From Embleya hyalina (GTDB taxonomy: Bacteria; Actinomycetota; Actinomycetes; Streptomycetales; Streptomycetaceae), in assembly GCF_003967355.1 (NCBI RefSeq), contig NZ_BIFH01000023.1, positions 62,001 through 126,000 of the forward strand: a stretch of DNA of 64,000 bases. Reading direction: 5' to 3'. The position numbers were made by a program, and so were the translations under genes. Within the stretch, counting starts at the first letter, position 1; every line of letters begins with the position of its first letter. Of this stretch, positions 15,931 through 24,198 are shown piece by piece. The notes under the pieces are model-generated. The model did no database searches. It was not told where the DNA came from and saw only the letters and a program-made list of their open reading frames with translations.

Positions 15931-16394
15931 GCGAGGTACACCCCGAACAGCGCATCGCCGAGCTGGGTCTGACCCTGCCCGGCGTGGTGCCCCCGGTCGC
16001 GGCCTACGTGCCCGCGATCCGCACCGGCAACCACATCCACACCTCCGGCCAGCTGCCGATGATCGAGGGCAAGCTGCCCGCGACCGGCAAGGTCGGTGCC
16101 GAGGTCACCGCCGAGGAGGCGAAGGAGCTCGCGCGCCGGTGCGCGCTCAACGCGCTCGCGGCGGTCAAGGCCGAACTCGGCGACCTCGCGCTGGTGCGCC
16201 GGGTGGTCAAGGTGGTCGGCTTCGTGGCCAGCGCGCCCGACTTCACCGGCCAGCCCGGCGTGATCAACGGCGCCAGCGAACTGCTCGGCGAGGTCTTCGG
16301 CGAGGCCGGTCGGCACGCGCGCAGCGCGGTCGGCGTGGCGGTGCTGCCGCTCGACGCCCCGGTCGAGGTGGAGATCCTCGTCGAGGTGGTCTGA
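15927..16394 (+). CDS. RidA (YjgF/YER057c/UK114) family protein
   Basis: A 155-residue protein of the longer RidA branch. It contains IHTSGQLP, the long helix ELARRCALNALAAVKAELG, RVVKVVGFVASAPDF and a final GRHARSAVGVAVLPLDAPVEVE, in which the Arg-Ser-Ala segment corresponds to the conserved arginine that binds the substrate carboxylate. RidA proteins hydrolyse reactive enamine/imine intermediates from PLP enzymes. GTG 15927 overlaps the preceding stop (GTGA). The neighbouring PLP enzyme kynureninase is a conceivable, unproven partner. A strong hairpin follows the stop. Confidence 0.9.
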   Translation: MSEVHPEQRIAELGLTLPGVVPPVAAYVPAIRTGNHIHTSGQLPMIEGKLPATGKVGAEVTAEEAKELARRCALNALAAVKAELGDLALVRRVVKVVGFVASAPDFTGQPGVINGASELLGEVFGEAGRHARSAVGVAVLPLDAPVEVEILVEVV

Positions 16395-16427
16395 CCCCGA
16401 CGGCGCTCGTCCACGTCGAGGTACGCG

Positions 16428-16466
16428 CCGAGCGGACCCGCACCCGAAAGGGGCGGGTCCGCTCGG
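16428..16466 (+). terminator. hairpin terminator after ridA-type gene
   Basis: A perfect 14-bp stem (16428-16441 with 16453-16466) followed by TTTC, 33 bases after the RidA stop. It ends the lrp-DUF4177-ridA unit. Confidence 0.8.
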
Positions 16467-16518
16467 TTTCGGGGGGTCAGGGATGGAACTTGACTCGGTC
16501 AGGCGTACGATCCGGCGC

Positions 16519-17394
16519 ATGGCCGAAACGGGGAGTACGCAAGCCGGAAACGCCCGGGCGGGCATGCCCGCGTCCTGGGCCGAGCGGGCCCGCGCGATCA
16601 TCGCCGGCGAGGCCGAACCGGTGCCCCCGCGCCGCGCGGCGACCGTGGTGCTGCTGCGCGAGCGCCCCCGAGGGGCCGAGGCGTACCTGCTGCGGCGGCA
16701 CACCACGATGAAGTTCGCGGCCGGGATGTACGCCTTCCCCGGCGGCGGGGTCGACCCCCGCGACGCGGACCACTCCGTGGCCTGGGCCGGACCCGAACCC
16801 GCCGAGTGGGCCGAACGGCTGGGCACCACGGTCGCCGAGGCCCGCGCGATCGTCTGCGCGGCGGTCCGGGAGACCTTCGAGGAATCCGGCGTGCTGCTCG
16901 CCGGGCCCGATCCGACCACCGTCGTCTCGGACACCACCGGCGCGGACTGGGAGGCCGACCGCGCCGCGCTGGTGGCCCGCGAGCGCACCTTCACCGAGTT
17001 CCTGGCCGGTCGCGACCTGGTGCTGCGCTCCGACCTGCTCGGCGCGTGGGCACGCTGGATCACCCCGGAATTCGAGGACCGACGCTACGACACGTGGTTC
17101 TTCGTCGCGGCGCTGCCCGCCGGCCAGCGCACCCGCGACGTCTCGGGCGAGGCGGACCGGGTCACCTGGGCCCGCCCCGCCGACGCGCTGGCCCAACATC
17201 GCGCGCAGGAGATGGCGATGTTGCCGCCGACCATCGACACGCTGCGCCACCTGGCCGAACTCGCCGACCCCGCCGCGGCGCTGGCCGCCGCCGCGGAACG
17301 CGAGATCAGCCCGATCATGGCCCAAGGCCGCTTCGACGGGGACCGCCTCGTGCTCGAATGGCCCGGCATCGCGGACCCGTTCGGTCTGCGCTGA
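16519..17394 (+). CDS. NUDIX hydrolase (NUDT19-like)
   Basis: A 291-residue protein with AATVVLLRERPRGAEAYLLRR at the start of the fold, the substrate loop MYAFPGGGVDPRD, and a Nudix box running into AVRETFEESGVLL (RExxEExG present as RETFEESG). The insertion between the GGG turn and the RETFEES helix is characteristic of the NUDT19/RP2-like group, known to split CoA or acyl-CoA diphosphates. ATG 16519 is chosen because TACGAT at 16506-16511 is a good -10 element seven bases ahead, suggesting a leaderless mRNA; ATG 16483 is also in frame. Confidence 0.85.
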   Translation: MAETGSTQAGNARAGMPASWAERARAIIAGEAEPVPPRRAATVVLLRERPRGAEAYLLRRHTTMKFAAGMYAFPGGGVDPRDADHSVAWAGPEPAEWAERLGTTVAEARAIVCAAVRETFEESGVLLAGPDPTTVVSDTTGADWEADRAALVARERTFTEFLAGRDLVLRSDLLGAWARWITPEFEDRRYDTWFFVAALPAGQRTRDVSGEADRVTWARPADALAQHRAQEMAMLPPTIDTLRHLAELADPAAALAAAAEREISPIMAQGRFDGDRLVLEWPGIADPFGLR

Positions 17395-17464
17395 CCCCGC
17401 GTCGGCGCCCCGGGGGCCGATACGCAACGATCCACCGTTCGGTCCCGGGCACCCGAGGTACAGG

Positions 17465-18298
17465 ATGGCGACCATGAACGCACAGCCCCTGCCCGGAAAC
17501 CCCCGCGCCGGCATCGGCGGACCCGCGAGCGCGCGCGTGACCTGTCTACTCGCGCCCAACCCGAGCGTGATGTCGCTCGACGGCACCAACACCTGGATCG
17601 TGGCCGAGCCCGGCGCGGACACCGCCGTGGTGATCGATCCGGGCCCCGACGACGAGGGCCATCTGCGCGCGATCGTCGCCGCGGTCGAGGCGGAGGGCCG
17701 CCGGGTGGGCCGGATCCTGCTCACCCACGGTCACCTCGACCACTCGGCGGGCGTGGCGGGCCTGAAGGCGCTCACCAACGCGGTGGTGCACTCGGTCGAC
17801 CCACAGTGGCGCCTCGGCGGCGAGGGCCTGACCGACGGGCAGGTGATCGACGACGGCGGGCTCGATCTGCAGGTGCTGGTCACCCCCGGCCATTCGGGTG
17901 ACTCGGTGTGCTTCGTGGTGGCCGAGGACCGCTTCGTGATCACCGGCGACACCGTGCTCGGCCGCGGCACCACGGTGGTCGCGCATCCCGACGGCCGCCT
18001 GGGCGACTACCTGGACTCGCTGCGCCGCCTGCGCGCGCTGGTCGAATCCGGCGAGATCACCGCCGTACTGCCCGCGCACGGGCCGATCCTGGACGACGCG
18101 GCCGGCGTGCTCGACTTCTACCTGGCGCACCGGGCGGCCCGGCTGGCCCAGGTCGAGGCCGCGGTCGCCGCGGGCGACACCACCGCCGAGGAGGTCGTCC
18201 GGCGGGTCTACGCCGACGTGGACCGGGACGTGTGGTGGGCCGCCGAGCTGTCGGTCCGCGCCCAACTGGAGTATCTGGCCGAGCGCGCCGACGCCTGA
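17465..18298 (+). CDS. metallo-beta-lactamase-fold hydrolase (LACTB2-like)
   Basis: A 277-residue protein with the metal-binding set of the fold: THGHLDHSAG, the later His in TPGHSGDSVCF, Asp in ITGDTVLG and the last His in LPAHGPILDD. The C-terminal helical part (YLAHRAARLAQVEAAV...) resembles LACTB2/RNase-like members, which cleave nucleic acids or thioesters. The start ATG 17465 is followed by another ATG three codons later. It follows the NUDIX gene on the same strand and is closed by a hairpin shared with crp. Confidence 0.9.
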   Translation: MATMNAQPLPGNPRAGIGGPASARVTCLLAPNPSVMSLDGTNTWIVAEPGADTAVVIDPGPDDEGHLRAIVAAVEAEGRRVGRILLTHGHLDHSAGVAGLKALTNAVVHSVDPQWRLGGEGLTDGQVIDDGGLDLQVLVTPGHSGDSVCFVVAEDRFVITGDTVLGRGTTVVAHPDGRLGDYLDSLRRLRALVESGEITAVLPAHGPILDDAAGVLDFYLAHRAARLAQVEAAVAAGDTTAEEVVRRVYADVDRDVWWAAELSVRAQLEYLAERADA

Positions 18299-18320
18299 GC
18301 GCACCGCCGTCCGAACACGC

Positions 18321-18349
18321 CCGTGGGCCCGCCGATGGCGGGCCCACGG
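18321..18349. terminator. bidirectional hairpin terminator
   Basis: A perfect 13-bp stem with a three-base loop (18321-18333 with 18337-18349) between the stop of the metallo-beta-lactamase-fold gene and the stop of the convergent crp gene. Confidence 0.85.
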
Positions 18350-18366
18350 TTCGATGCGTCGAAGCG

Positions 18367-19041
18367 CTACCGCGAGCGGCGCGACAACCGCTCGACGTCC
18401 ATCAGGACCACCGCACGCGCCTCCAGCCGCAGCCAACCCCGGCTCGCGAAGTCGGCCAGCGCCTTGTTGACCGTCTCCCGCGAGGCGCCGACCAGCTGGG
18501 CCAGCTCCTCCTGGGTGAGGTCGTGCGCCACGTGGATGCCCTCGTCGGCCGGCACGCCGAACCGGCGGGACAGGTCGAGCAGCGCCTTGGCCACCCGGCC
18601 GGGCACGTCGGAGAAGACCAGGTCGCCCAGGCTCTCGTTGGTCCGCCGGAGCCGACGGGCTATCGCGCGCAGCAGTGCCGCGGCGACCTTGGGCCGACCG
18701 GTCAGCCACGGCTGCAGGTCGGAGTGGCCCAGGCCGAGCAGCCGCACGTCGGTCAGCGCGGTCGCGGTCGCCGTCCGCGGTCCGGGGTCGAACAGCGACA
18801 ACTCGCCGAACATCTCGCCCGGGCCGAGCACCGCGAGCATGTTCTCCCGGCCGTCGTTGGAGCTGCGGTGCAGCTTGATCTTGCCCTCGATCACCACGTA
18901 AAGCCGGTCGCCCGGGTCACCTTCGTGGAAGAGCGAGTCCCCACGCTCGAGCCCGACCTCCGTCATGGAGGCCCGCAGCTCGGCGGCGTCCTCATCTTCG
19001 AGCGCCGCGAACAGCGGAGCCCGCTGCAAAACGTCGTCCAC
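18367..19041 (-). CDS. crp: cAMP receptor protein Crp (Crp/Fnr family)
   Basis: A 224-residue regulator. The cyclic-nucleotide domain (about 1-140) contains the phosphate-binding cassette GEMFGELSLFDPGPRTATA with the Arg-Thr/Ala pair. After the dimer helix, the C-terminal winged helix carries DLTQEELAQLVGASRETVNKAL, with SRETVNK as recognition helix. It lacks the cysteines of FNR-type iron-sulfur sensors. GTG 19041 has a near-perfect Shine-Dalgarno sequence (AGGAGGAA). Streptomyces Crp controls germination and antibiotic precursor supply. The gene is divergent from nth, and a consensus Crp site lies 55 bases upstream of its start. Confidence 0.93.
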   Translation of the reverse strand: MDDVLQRAPLFAALEDEDAAELRASMTEVGLERGDSLFHEGDPGDRLYVVIEGKIKLHRSSNDGRENMLAVLGPGEMFGELSLFDPGPRTATATALTDVRLLGLGHSDLQPWLTGRPKVAAALLRAIARRLRRTNESLGDLVFSDVPGRVAKALLDLSRRFGVPADEGIHVAHDLTQEELAQLVGASRETVNKALADFASRGWLRLEARAVVLMDVERLSRRSR

Positions 19042-19095
19042 GAGGTTCCTCCTAGGCCGGCCTGGTCGACACCAATGAAGCCGGACGGTCAAACA

Positions 19096-19109
19096 GTGCG
19101 ATCGGTCAC
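19096..19109. promoter_or_regulatory. consensus Crp binding site
   Basis: GTGCGATCGGTCAC fits the Streptomyces Crp consensus GTG-N6-GNCAC exactly. It lies in the crp/nth divergent spacer, 55 bases upstream of the crp start, a good place for autoregulation. Confidence 0.65.
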
Positions 19110-19145
19110 AGTCTGACGCACCGGTACCCGCAATCATCACGCGGG

Positions 19146-19159
19146 GTGGCCTGGATCAC
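19146..19159. promoter_or_regulatory. second, near-consensus Crp site
   Basis: GTGGCCTGGATCAC differs from GTG-N6-GNCAC by one base (A for G). It is exactly 50 bp from the first site, close to five helical turns, so both would lie on the same face of the DNA and could cooperate or loop. Confidence 0.4.
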
Positions 19160-19258
19160 GAACGGGCGGATCCACAGTAACCGGACATGTCGCTCCTGTG
19201 ATCGAGCGTGTGCGGACTGCTCGACCGTAGTGCCCGCGCATCTGCGTACTCTGGCCGG

Positions 19259-20140
19259 GTGTCGAGCAACGTGACGGAGCCCGCACCGCGCAGGTCGCGG
19301 GGTACCGCGAAGGTCGTGAAAGCCGCGAAAGCCGGGAAGGGCGAGTCCCGCCTGGCGCTGGTGCGCCGTGCGCGCCGGATCAACCGCGAACTGGGCGAGA
19401 TATACCCCGGCGCGCACTGCGAACTCGACTACGGCGACGCGTTCCAGTTGCTGGTCGCCGTGGTGCTGTCCGCGCAGACCACCGACCGCCGGGTCAACAC
19501 GGTCACCCCGGCGCTGTTCGCCCGCTTCCCCGACGCCGCCGCGATCGCCGCCGCGGAATCGGCCGAGCTGGAGTCGATCATTCAGCCGACCGGGTTCTTC
19601 CGGGCCAAGACCCGCTCGGTACAGGGCCTGGCCCAGGCGATCCTGGACCGCTACGCCGGCGAGGTGCCGGGCCGGCTCGCCGACCTCGTCACCCTGCCGG
19701 GGGTCGGCCGCAAGACCGCCAACGTGGTGCTCGGCGAGGTCTTCGACGTCCCCGGGATCACCGTCGACACCCACTTCGGTCGACTGGCCCGCCGCTTCGG
19801 GTGGACCACCGACGACGATCCGGTCCGGATCGAGAAGGAGGTCGGCGCGCTCTTCCCGCGCCGCGACCTGACCCTGCTCTCGCACCGGGTGATCTTCCAC
19901 GGCCGCCGGGTGTGCCACGCCCGCCGTCCCGCCTGCGGGGCGTGCGCGATCGCGCCGCTGTGCCCGGCCTACGGCGAGGGCGAGACGGACCCGATCAAGG
20001 CCCGGGCCCTGCTCAAGTACGAGATGGCCGGACAACCCGGCCAACGGCTCAAGCCGCCGGCCGAACCGGTGCTGGGCCGGCCGGCCGAGCCGACGCGGGA
20101 CGCACCGAAAGCACCGAAAGACGAGGGGGACGCCGGGTGA
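19259..20140 (+). CDS. nth: endonuclease III (DNA glycosylase/AP lyase)
   Basis: A 293-residue base-excision repair enzyme for oxidised pyrimidines. The helix-hairpin-helix [14 protein letters not shown] contains the catalytic Lys, and [11 protein letters not shown] the catalytic Asp. The iron-sulfur loop has four Cys in [18 protein letters not shown] (C-x6-C-x2-C-x5-C). Basic N-terminal and Pro-rich C-terminal extensions make it longer than E. coli Nth. GTG 19259 removes an implausible upstream extension. Its stop overlaps the start of the NUDIX gene (GTGA). Confidence 0.95.
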   Translation: MSSNVTEPAPRRSRGTAKVVKAAKAGKGESRLALVRRARRINRELGEIYPGAHCELDYGDAFQLLVAVVLSAQTTDRRVNTVTPALFARFPDAAAIAAAESAELESIIQPTGFFRAKTRSVQGLAQAILDRYAGEVPGRLADLVTLPGVGRKTANVVLGEVFDVPGITVDTHFGRLARRFGWTTDDDPVRIEKEVGALFPRRDLTLLSHRVIFHGRRVCHARRPACGACAIAPLCPAYGEGETDPIKARALLKYEMAGQPGQRLKPPAEPVLGRPAEPTRDAPKAPKDEGDAG

Positions 20141-20871
20141 CGCAGACCGGAACCGGGATCCAGACGTGGGCCGAGGCCGACCTGCCGGAGTGGCTGCGCC
20201 CGGTGGCGCGCGCCGCCCGGTCGGTCCGCCCCGAACAACTCAGCCGCTTCCTGCCGCCCGCGGAGGGCGGCCGGCGCTCCGCCGTACTGGTGTTGTTCGG
20301 CGAGGGCCCCGAGGGCCCCGACCTGCTGCTGCTCCAGCGTGCCGCGACGCTGCGCTCGCACGCGGGCCAGGCCGCCTTTCCCGGCGGCTCGGTGGATCCC
20401 GGCGACGACGGGCCGGAGGGCACCGCGCTGCGCGAGGCGCAGGAGGAGGTCGGGCTCGACCCCGCCGGGGTGCGGGTCTTCGGCCGACTGCCCGACCTGT
20501 ACATCCCGGTCAGCGACTTCGTGGTCACGCCCGTGCTCGCCTGGTGGCACCGGGAGAGCGAGGTGGCCCCGGGCGCGCCGGAGGAGGTCGCGCGGGTGTT
20601 GCGGGTGTCCATCGCCGAACTCGCCGACCCGGCCAACCGGGTCCGGCTGCGGCATCCCGGCGGCCACCTGGGACCGGCGTTCGAGGTGCAGGACCTGGTG
20701 GTCTGGGGCTTCACCGCGGGGCTGATCGACCGGGTGCTGCACCACACCGGCTGGGAGCGGCCGTGGGATCCCCGGCGGGAGATCACCCTGTCCGACACCG
20801 AGGCCCGACTGGCCCGGCGCGGCTTCGACCCCTACGAGGAGACCGCCTCCGAACCCGAGGTCCGGGACTGA
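20137..20871 (+). CDS. NUDIX hydrolase (CoA pyrophosphatase-like)
   Basis: A 244-residue protein with the Nudix signature complete: [20 protein letters not shown] followed by [18 protein letters not shown] just before it, with R-S-H-A-G-Q, matches the UPF0035/NudL group, whose members cleave coenzyme A to phosphopantetheine and 3',5'-ADP. GTG 20137 overlaps the nth stop by four bases, so it is translated with nth. Confidence 0.9.
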   Translation: MTQTGTGIQTWAEADLPEWLRPVARAARSVRPEQLSRFLPPAEGGRRSAVLVLFGEGPEGPDLLLLQRAATLRSHAGQAAFPGGSVDPGDDGPEGTALREAQEEVGLDPAGVRVFGRLPDLYIPVSDFVVTPVLAWWHRESEVAPGAPEEVARVLRVSIAELADPANRVRLRHPGGHLGPAFEVQDLVVWGFTAGLIDRVLHHTGWERPWDPRREITLSDTEARLARRGFDPYEETASEPEVRD

Positions 20872-21052
20872 TCCGGACTTCGTCCGACGGATCCCGGCGA
20901 GGCTGCGGCGGCACCGCGCCGACGCGTCGCCGGCCCGGGCGCGAGACCGCGCCGGCGATGCGTCGACAGGGCCGTGTACGGCTGTGTCACCGGTGTTCGA
21001 CGAACCGGCACGGCTGCGGACAGCGCGGGCTCGCACGTGAGAACGTGAGCGC

Positions 21053-22237
21053 GTGAATGTCCTGGACCTGTTGCTGCTCGCCGCCGCGGTGGCCTTCGCC
21101 ATCTCCGGATACCGGCAGGGCTTCATCGTCGGCGTGCTCTCGTTCCTGGGCTTCATCGGCGGCGGCGTGTTCGGCATGTGGCTGGTGCCCTCGCTGCTGA
21201 ACCGGTTCGAGCCCGGGCTCGGGCCCTCGATCGCGGCGATCTGCGTCGTGCTCGTGCTGGCCACCGCGCTCCAGGCGTTGACCACCGCGGCCGGCAACCG
21301 GCTGCGCCGCCACCTCACCTGGCGACCGGCGCGCCTGGTGGACGCGGCGGGCGGCGCGATCGTGAGCGTGTGCGCGCTGTTGATCGTGGTGTGGCTGATC
21401 GGCTCCTCCGTCGCGGGCGCGTCGATGCCCACCGTCTCGCGCGAGGTGCGCTCGTCCCAGGTGCTCGGCGGCGTGCAGAAGGTGCTGCCCCGGGGGGCGG
21501 ACACCTGGTTCTCCTCGTTCGGCAACCTGCTCGACCGCAACGGCTTCCCGCAGGTGTTCAGTCCGTTCGTGCGCGAGGACATCCCGCAGGTGCCGCCGCC
21601 GGACCCCAAGTTGTTGTCGATGCCCGCGGTCCGGGACAGCCAGGACAAGATCGTCAAGATCGTCGGCACCGCGAAGAGTTGCGGCAAGGTGATCGAGGGC
21701 TCCGGCTTCGTCTACGCGCCGCAGCGGGTGATGACCAACGCCCACGTGGTCGGCGGCGTGCGCAAGCCGACCGTGCAGATCGGCGGCGAGGGCCGGGAGT
21801 ACCAGGCGGAGGTCGTGCTCTACGACTGGAAGCGCGACATCGCGGTGCTCAAGGTGCCCGGGCTCAAGGCCACCCCACTGCTGTTCGAGCCCAAGGTGGA
21901 GAGCGGCGCGGACGCGATCGTGGCGGGCTTCCCGGAGAACGGCGCCTTCCACGTCGAGGCCGCGCGCGTGCGGGCCCGGATCCAGGCCGGCGGTCCGGAC
22001 ATCTACAAGCGCGGCACGGTCAGTCGCGACGTCTACTCGCTCTACGCGAAGGTCCGCCAGGGCAACTCCGGCGGACCGCTGATCTCGCCGAACGGCAAGG
22101 TCGCCGGGGTGATCTTCGCCAAGTCGCTCGACGACGAGTCCACCGGATACGCGCTCACCGTCGAGGAGGTCCGCGCGGACGCCGAGGCGGGCGCGGTCGC
22201 CGACCGCCCCGTGGACACCCAGAGTTGCGCGATGTGA
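21053..22237 (+). CDS. MarP-like membrane serine protease (CvpA domain plus trypsin domain)
   Basis: A 394-residue protein. The first about 130 residues are a CvpA-like unit of four membrane helices (LDLLLLAAAVAFAISGYRQG, then FIVGVLSFLGFIGGGVFG). A chymotrypsin-fold protease domain follows with His231 (TNAHVVGG), Asp262 (KRDIAVLKV) and Ser339 (GNSGGPL). Two cysteines, one in GTAKSCGK and one in the TQSC end, could form the disulfide seen in mycobacterial MarP. MarP guards periplasmic peptidoglycan processing under acid and oxidative stress. Start is GTG 21053. Confidence 0.9.
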   Translation: MNVLDLLLLAAAVAFAISGYRQGFIVGVLSFLGFIGGGVFGMWLVPSLLNRFEPGLGPSIAAICVVLVLATALQALTTAAGNRLRRHLTWRPARLVDAAGGAIVSVCALLIVVWLIGSSVAGASMPTVSREVRSSQVLGGVQKVLPRGADTWFSSFGNLLDRNGFPQVFSPFVREDIPQVPPPDPKLLSMPAVRDSQDKIVKIVGTAKSCGKVIEGSGFVYAPQRVMTNAHVVGGVRKPTVQIGGEGREYQAEVVLYDWKRDIAVLKVPGLKATPLLFEPKVESGADAIVAGFPENGAFHVEAARVRARIQAGGPDIYKRGTVSRDVYSLYAKVRQGNSGGPLISPNGKVAGVIFAKSLDDESTGYALTVEEVRADAEAGAVADRPVDTQSCAM

Positions 22238-22247
22238 CGTCGAACCG

Positions 22248-22274
22248 ACGGGCCGCCGGTGCGCGACGGCCCGT
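22248..22274 (+). terminator. weak hairpin after the MarP-like gene
   Basis: A 7-bp GC stem (22248-22254 with 22268-22274) starting 11 bases after the stop. It is short, so the assignment is tentative. Confidence 0.35.
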
Positions 22275-22664
22275 GACGGGTCAGCGCGGGAAGCGCAGGC
22301 GCAACGTCAACCAGCGCGCTCGCCGGCGCAATATCCCCATCAGCCCCGGGAAATGATCCCCCCGGTCGGCAACCGCGCCGGCCGGCGCCCCTCGCTCGTG
22401 CTCGAACCCTTGGGTACCGGTGGTGTGGATCTCAACCATGAGGGTCTCTGCCGTCTCCGACCGGGTGTCCCCGGCCCCCGCCGCCATGCTCGGAGCGTTG
22501 TACGTCCGGCTCATACGGGGGCGCCTACCCGGGCCACCGACGGCGTAATCGCGCCGCCCGCCGGGCCGGAAACGATTCCCGAGCCCACTCGGGGCGATCT
22601 GTACGGAAGTGTCGGATATACCCATCGAGATCACACAACGAAAGCCCGGAAGCGCTGTCGAACT
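22275..22664. other. intergenic stretch without a convincing gene
   Basis: The space between the convergent protease and epoxide-hydrolase-like genes is less GC-rich than its surroundings. Short frames exist on both strands (for example 22438-22548 forward), but none has a ribosome binding site or coding-like composition that I would trust. Confidence 0.5.
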
Positions 22665-23585
22665 TCAACGCTCGGGTTCCGGATCCTTCAGCCAGCCCAG
22701 CAGTTCCTCGGTGAACATCGCGGGTTGTTCCTCGTGCGGGAAGTGCCCGACGCCGTCCAGCAGTCGCCAGCGGTACGGCGCCTCCACGTAGCGCCCGGAA
22801 CCGGCCGCGGTGCGCGGCAGGATCACCGGGTCGAGGGCGCCGTGCAGATGCAGCGTGGGCACCTCGACGGGTGCCTTCATCCGGGCCGAGTACTGGATGC
22901 CGTCCGGGCGCGGGATGGAGCGGATCAGCCACCGGTAGTGCTCGGCCGCGCAGTGCGCGGTGCCCGGCACCAGCATCGCCTGGCGGTAGCGGGTGAACGA
23001 CTCGTCGACCGGCCGGCCCGGCGCCGACCACGCGCGCAGCATGTCGCCCACCATCGCCGCGTCGTCGCGGATCAGCTGCCGCTCGGGCACCCACGGCCGC
23101 TGGAAGCCGAAGATGTGCGAACTCGCCGCCATCTGATGACGGTCCGTCAGCAGCGCGCCGCGCAGTTGCCGGGGGTGCGGCATCGACACCGCGACCAGTC
23201 GGCGGACCACCTTGGGCCGCAACACCGCGGCGGTCCACCCCAGATAGGCGCCCAGGTCGTGGCCGACCACGATCGCGTCCGGCTCGCCGAGCGAGCGGAT
23301 CACCCCGGTCACGTCCAGGGCCAGGGTGATCGGGTCGTAGCCGCGCGGGGTGCGGTCACTGCCGCCGTAGCCGCGCAGGTCCATCGCCACCGCGCGGTAA
23401 CCCGCCCGGGCCAACGCCTGCATCTGGTACCGCCAGGTCCACCAGAACTGCGGGAATCCGTGCAGCAGCAGCACGACCGGTCCCTCGCCCGTCTCGGCGA
23501 TGTGGAACCGCGCGCCGTTGGCGGCGATGTCGCGGTGCGTCCAGGGCCCGGCCACGTTGACCACGGTGCTCTCGGGAACCGTCAT
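22665..23585 (-). CDS. alpha/beta hydrolase, epoxide hydrolase-like
   Basis: A 306-residue protein. The oxyanion motif HGFPQFWWTW, the nucleophile elbow VVGHDLGAYLGW with Asp as nucleophile, and the His in GVGHFPHEEQP are the marks of soluble epoxide hydrolases and haloalkane dehalogenases; HGFPQ/W favours epoxide hydrolase. The acid is probably Asp in HGALDPVILP. There is no signal peptide. Homologues commonly sit beside the MarP-like and holin-fold genes in Streptomyces, but a functional link is unknown. Confidence 0.88.
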   Translation of the reverse strand: MTVPESTVVNVAGPWTHRDIAANGARFHIAETGEGPVVLLLHGFPQFWWTWRYQMQALARAGYRAVAMDLRGYGGSDRTPRGYDPITLALDVTGVIRSLGEPDAIVVGHDLGAYLGWTAAVLRPKVVRRLVAVSMPHPRQLRGALLTDRHQMAASSHIFGFQRPWVPERQLIRDDAAMVGDMLRAWSAPGRPVDESFTRYRQAMLVPGTAHCAAEHYRWLIRSIPRPDGIQYSARMKAPVEVPTLHLHGALDPVILPRTAAGSGRYVEAPYRWRLLDGVGHFPHEEQPAMFTEELLGWLKDPEPER

Positions 23586-23661
23586 GCCGAGCAGGGTTGC
23601 ACACTCGCGATCGCACTCCTGTTTCCGCGCCCGGTTTCCCCGGCCCGGGCGCGCCGCGGGG

Positions 23662-24081
23662 TCAGCCGACGTTCTTGAGCGTGGTGATCGTGTCCTGGGT
23701 GGTGGTGATCGTGCGCTCCGGCGGCCGCACCTTCTTGAACGACGCGATCCCGTAGTAGCCGAGCGCGCCCGCGAGCAGCAGGTAGAAGCCGCCGACGATC
23801 AGGAAGCTCCACGCCACACCGAGACCGAGGGCGTGGATTCCGTACACGACCGCGAAGCTCAGGAAGACGAACGCGAACACGCCGACGAAGGCCGCCGCGC
23901 CGAACGCGCCGCCGCCCTTCGCGACGTTGACCACGCTGACCTTGACCTCGCTCTTGGCGAGCGCGATCTCGCTGCGGACCAGGGTGGACATGTCCTTGCT
24001 GGCGGACGAGAACAGCTCGCCCAGGGATCGTTGTGCGTCGACGGGCACGTCCTGGGCCGGGGACCTGTCGGTGCCTGCCAT
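23662..24081 (-). CDS. holin superfamily-like membrane protein (DUF1469/PF07332)
   Basis: A 139-residue protein: an amphipathic N-terminal helix with LGELFSSASKDMSTLVRSEIALAKSEVK, then two long membrane helices (about 55-80 and 88-115), then a short tail rich in Thr. This is the phage-holin-family fold of DUF1469/YqjE, which despite its name is an ordinary chromosomal membrane protein and not evidence of a prophage. ATG 24081 has AGGAG five bases upstream. Function is unknown; it stands between the epoxide hydrolase-like gene and nhaA. Confidence 0.85.
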   Translation of the reverse strand: MAGTDRSPAQDVPVDAQRSLGELFSSASKDMSTLVRSEIALAKSEVKVSVVNVAKGGGAFGAAAFVGVFAFVFLSFAVVYGIHALGLGVAWSFLIVGGFYLLLAGALGYYGIASFKKVRPPERTITTTQDTITTLKNVG

Positions 24082-24198
24082 GGTCACTCCTCGTACCGGT
24101 GTGGATAATCCGAACCCCGATCATGCCCTGCTGCGGCGATACGTATCCACCGGGGCACGTCGTACGAGTGTTTCGGATGGGAAACGAAGCAATCCGGA

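Noticed and set aside
12899-15955. Reverse-strand open frame of about 1000 codons across kynU, kynA and lrp
   Set aside because: Arg/Pro/Ala-rich shadow of genes in other frames, caused by lack of AT-rich stop codons in high-GC DNA.
19063-19074. DasR-like TGGTCGACACCA in the crp leader
   Set aside because: Only 9 of 12 core bases agree with the dre and the central TAGA-type step is wrong.
22281-22634. Reverse frame of 117 codons between the MarP-like and epoxide-hydrolase-like genes
   Set aside because: Arg-rich composition, no recognisable motif and no ribosome binding site.
23662-24081. Phage origin for the holin-family gene
   Set aside because: DUF1469 proteins are ordinary chromosomal genes, and no lysin, integrase or structural phage gene is nearby.
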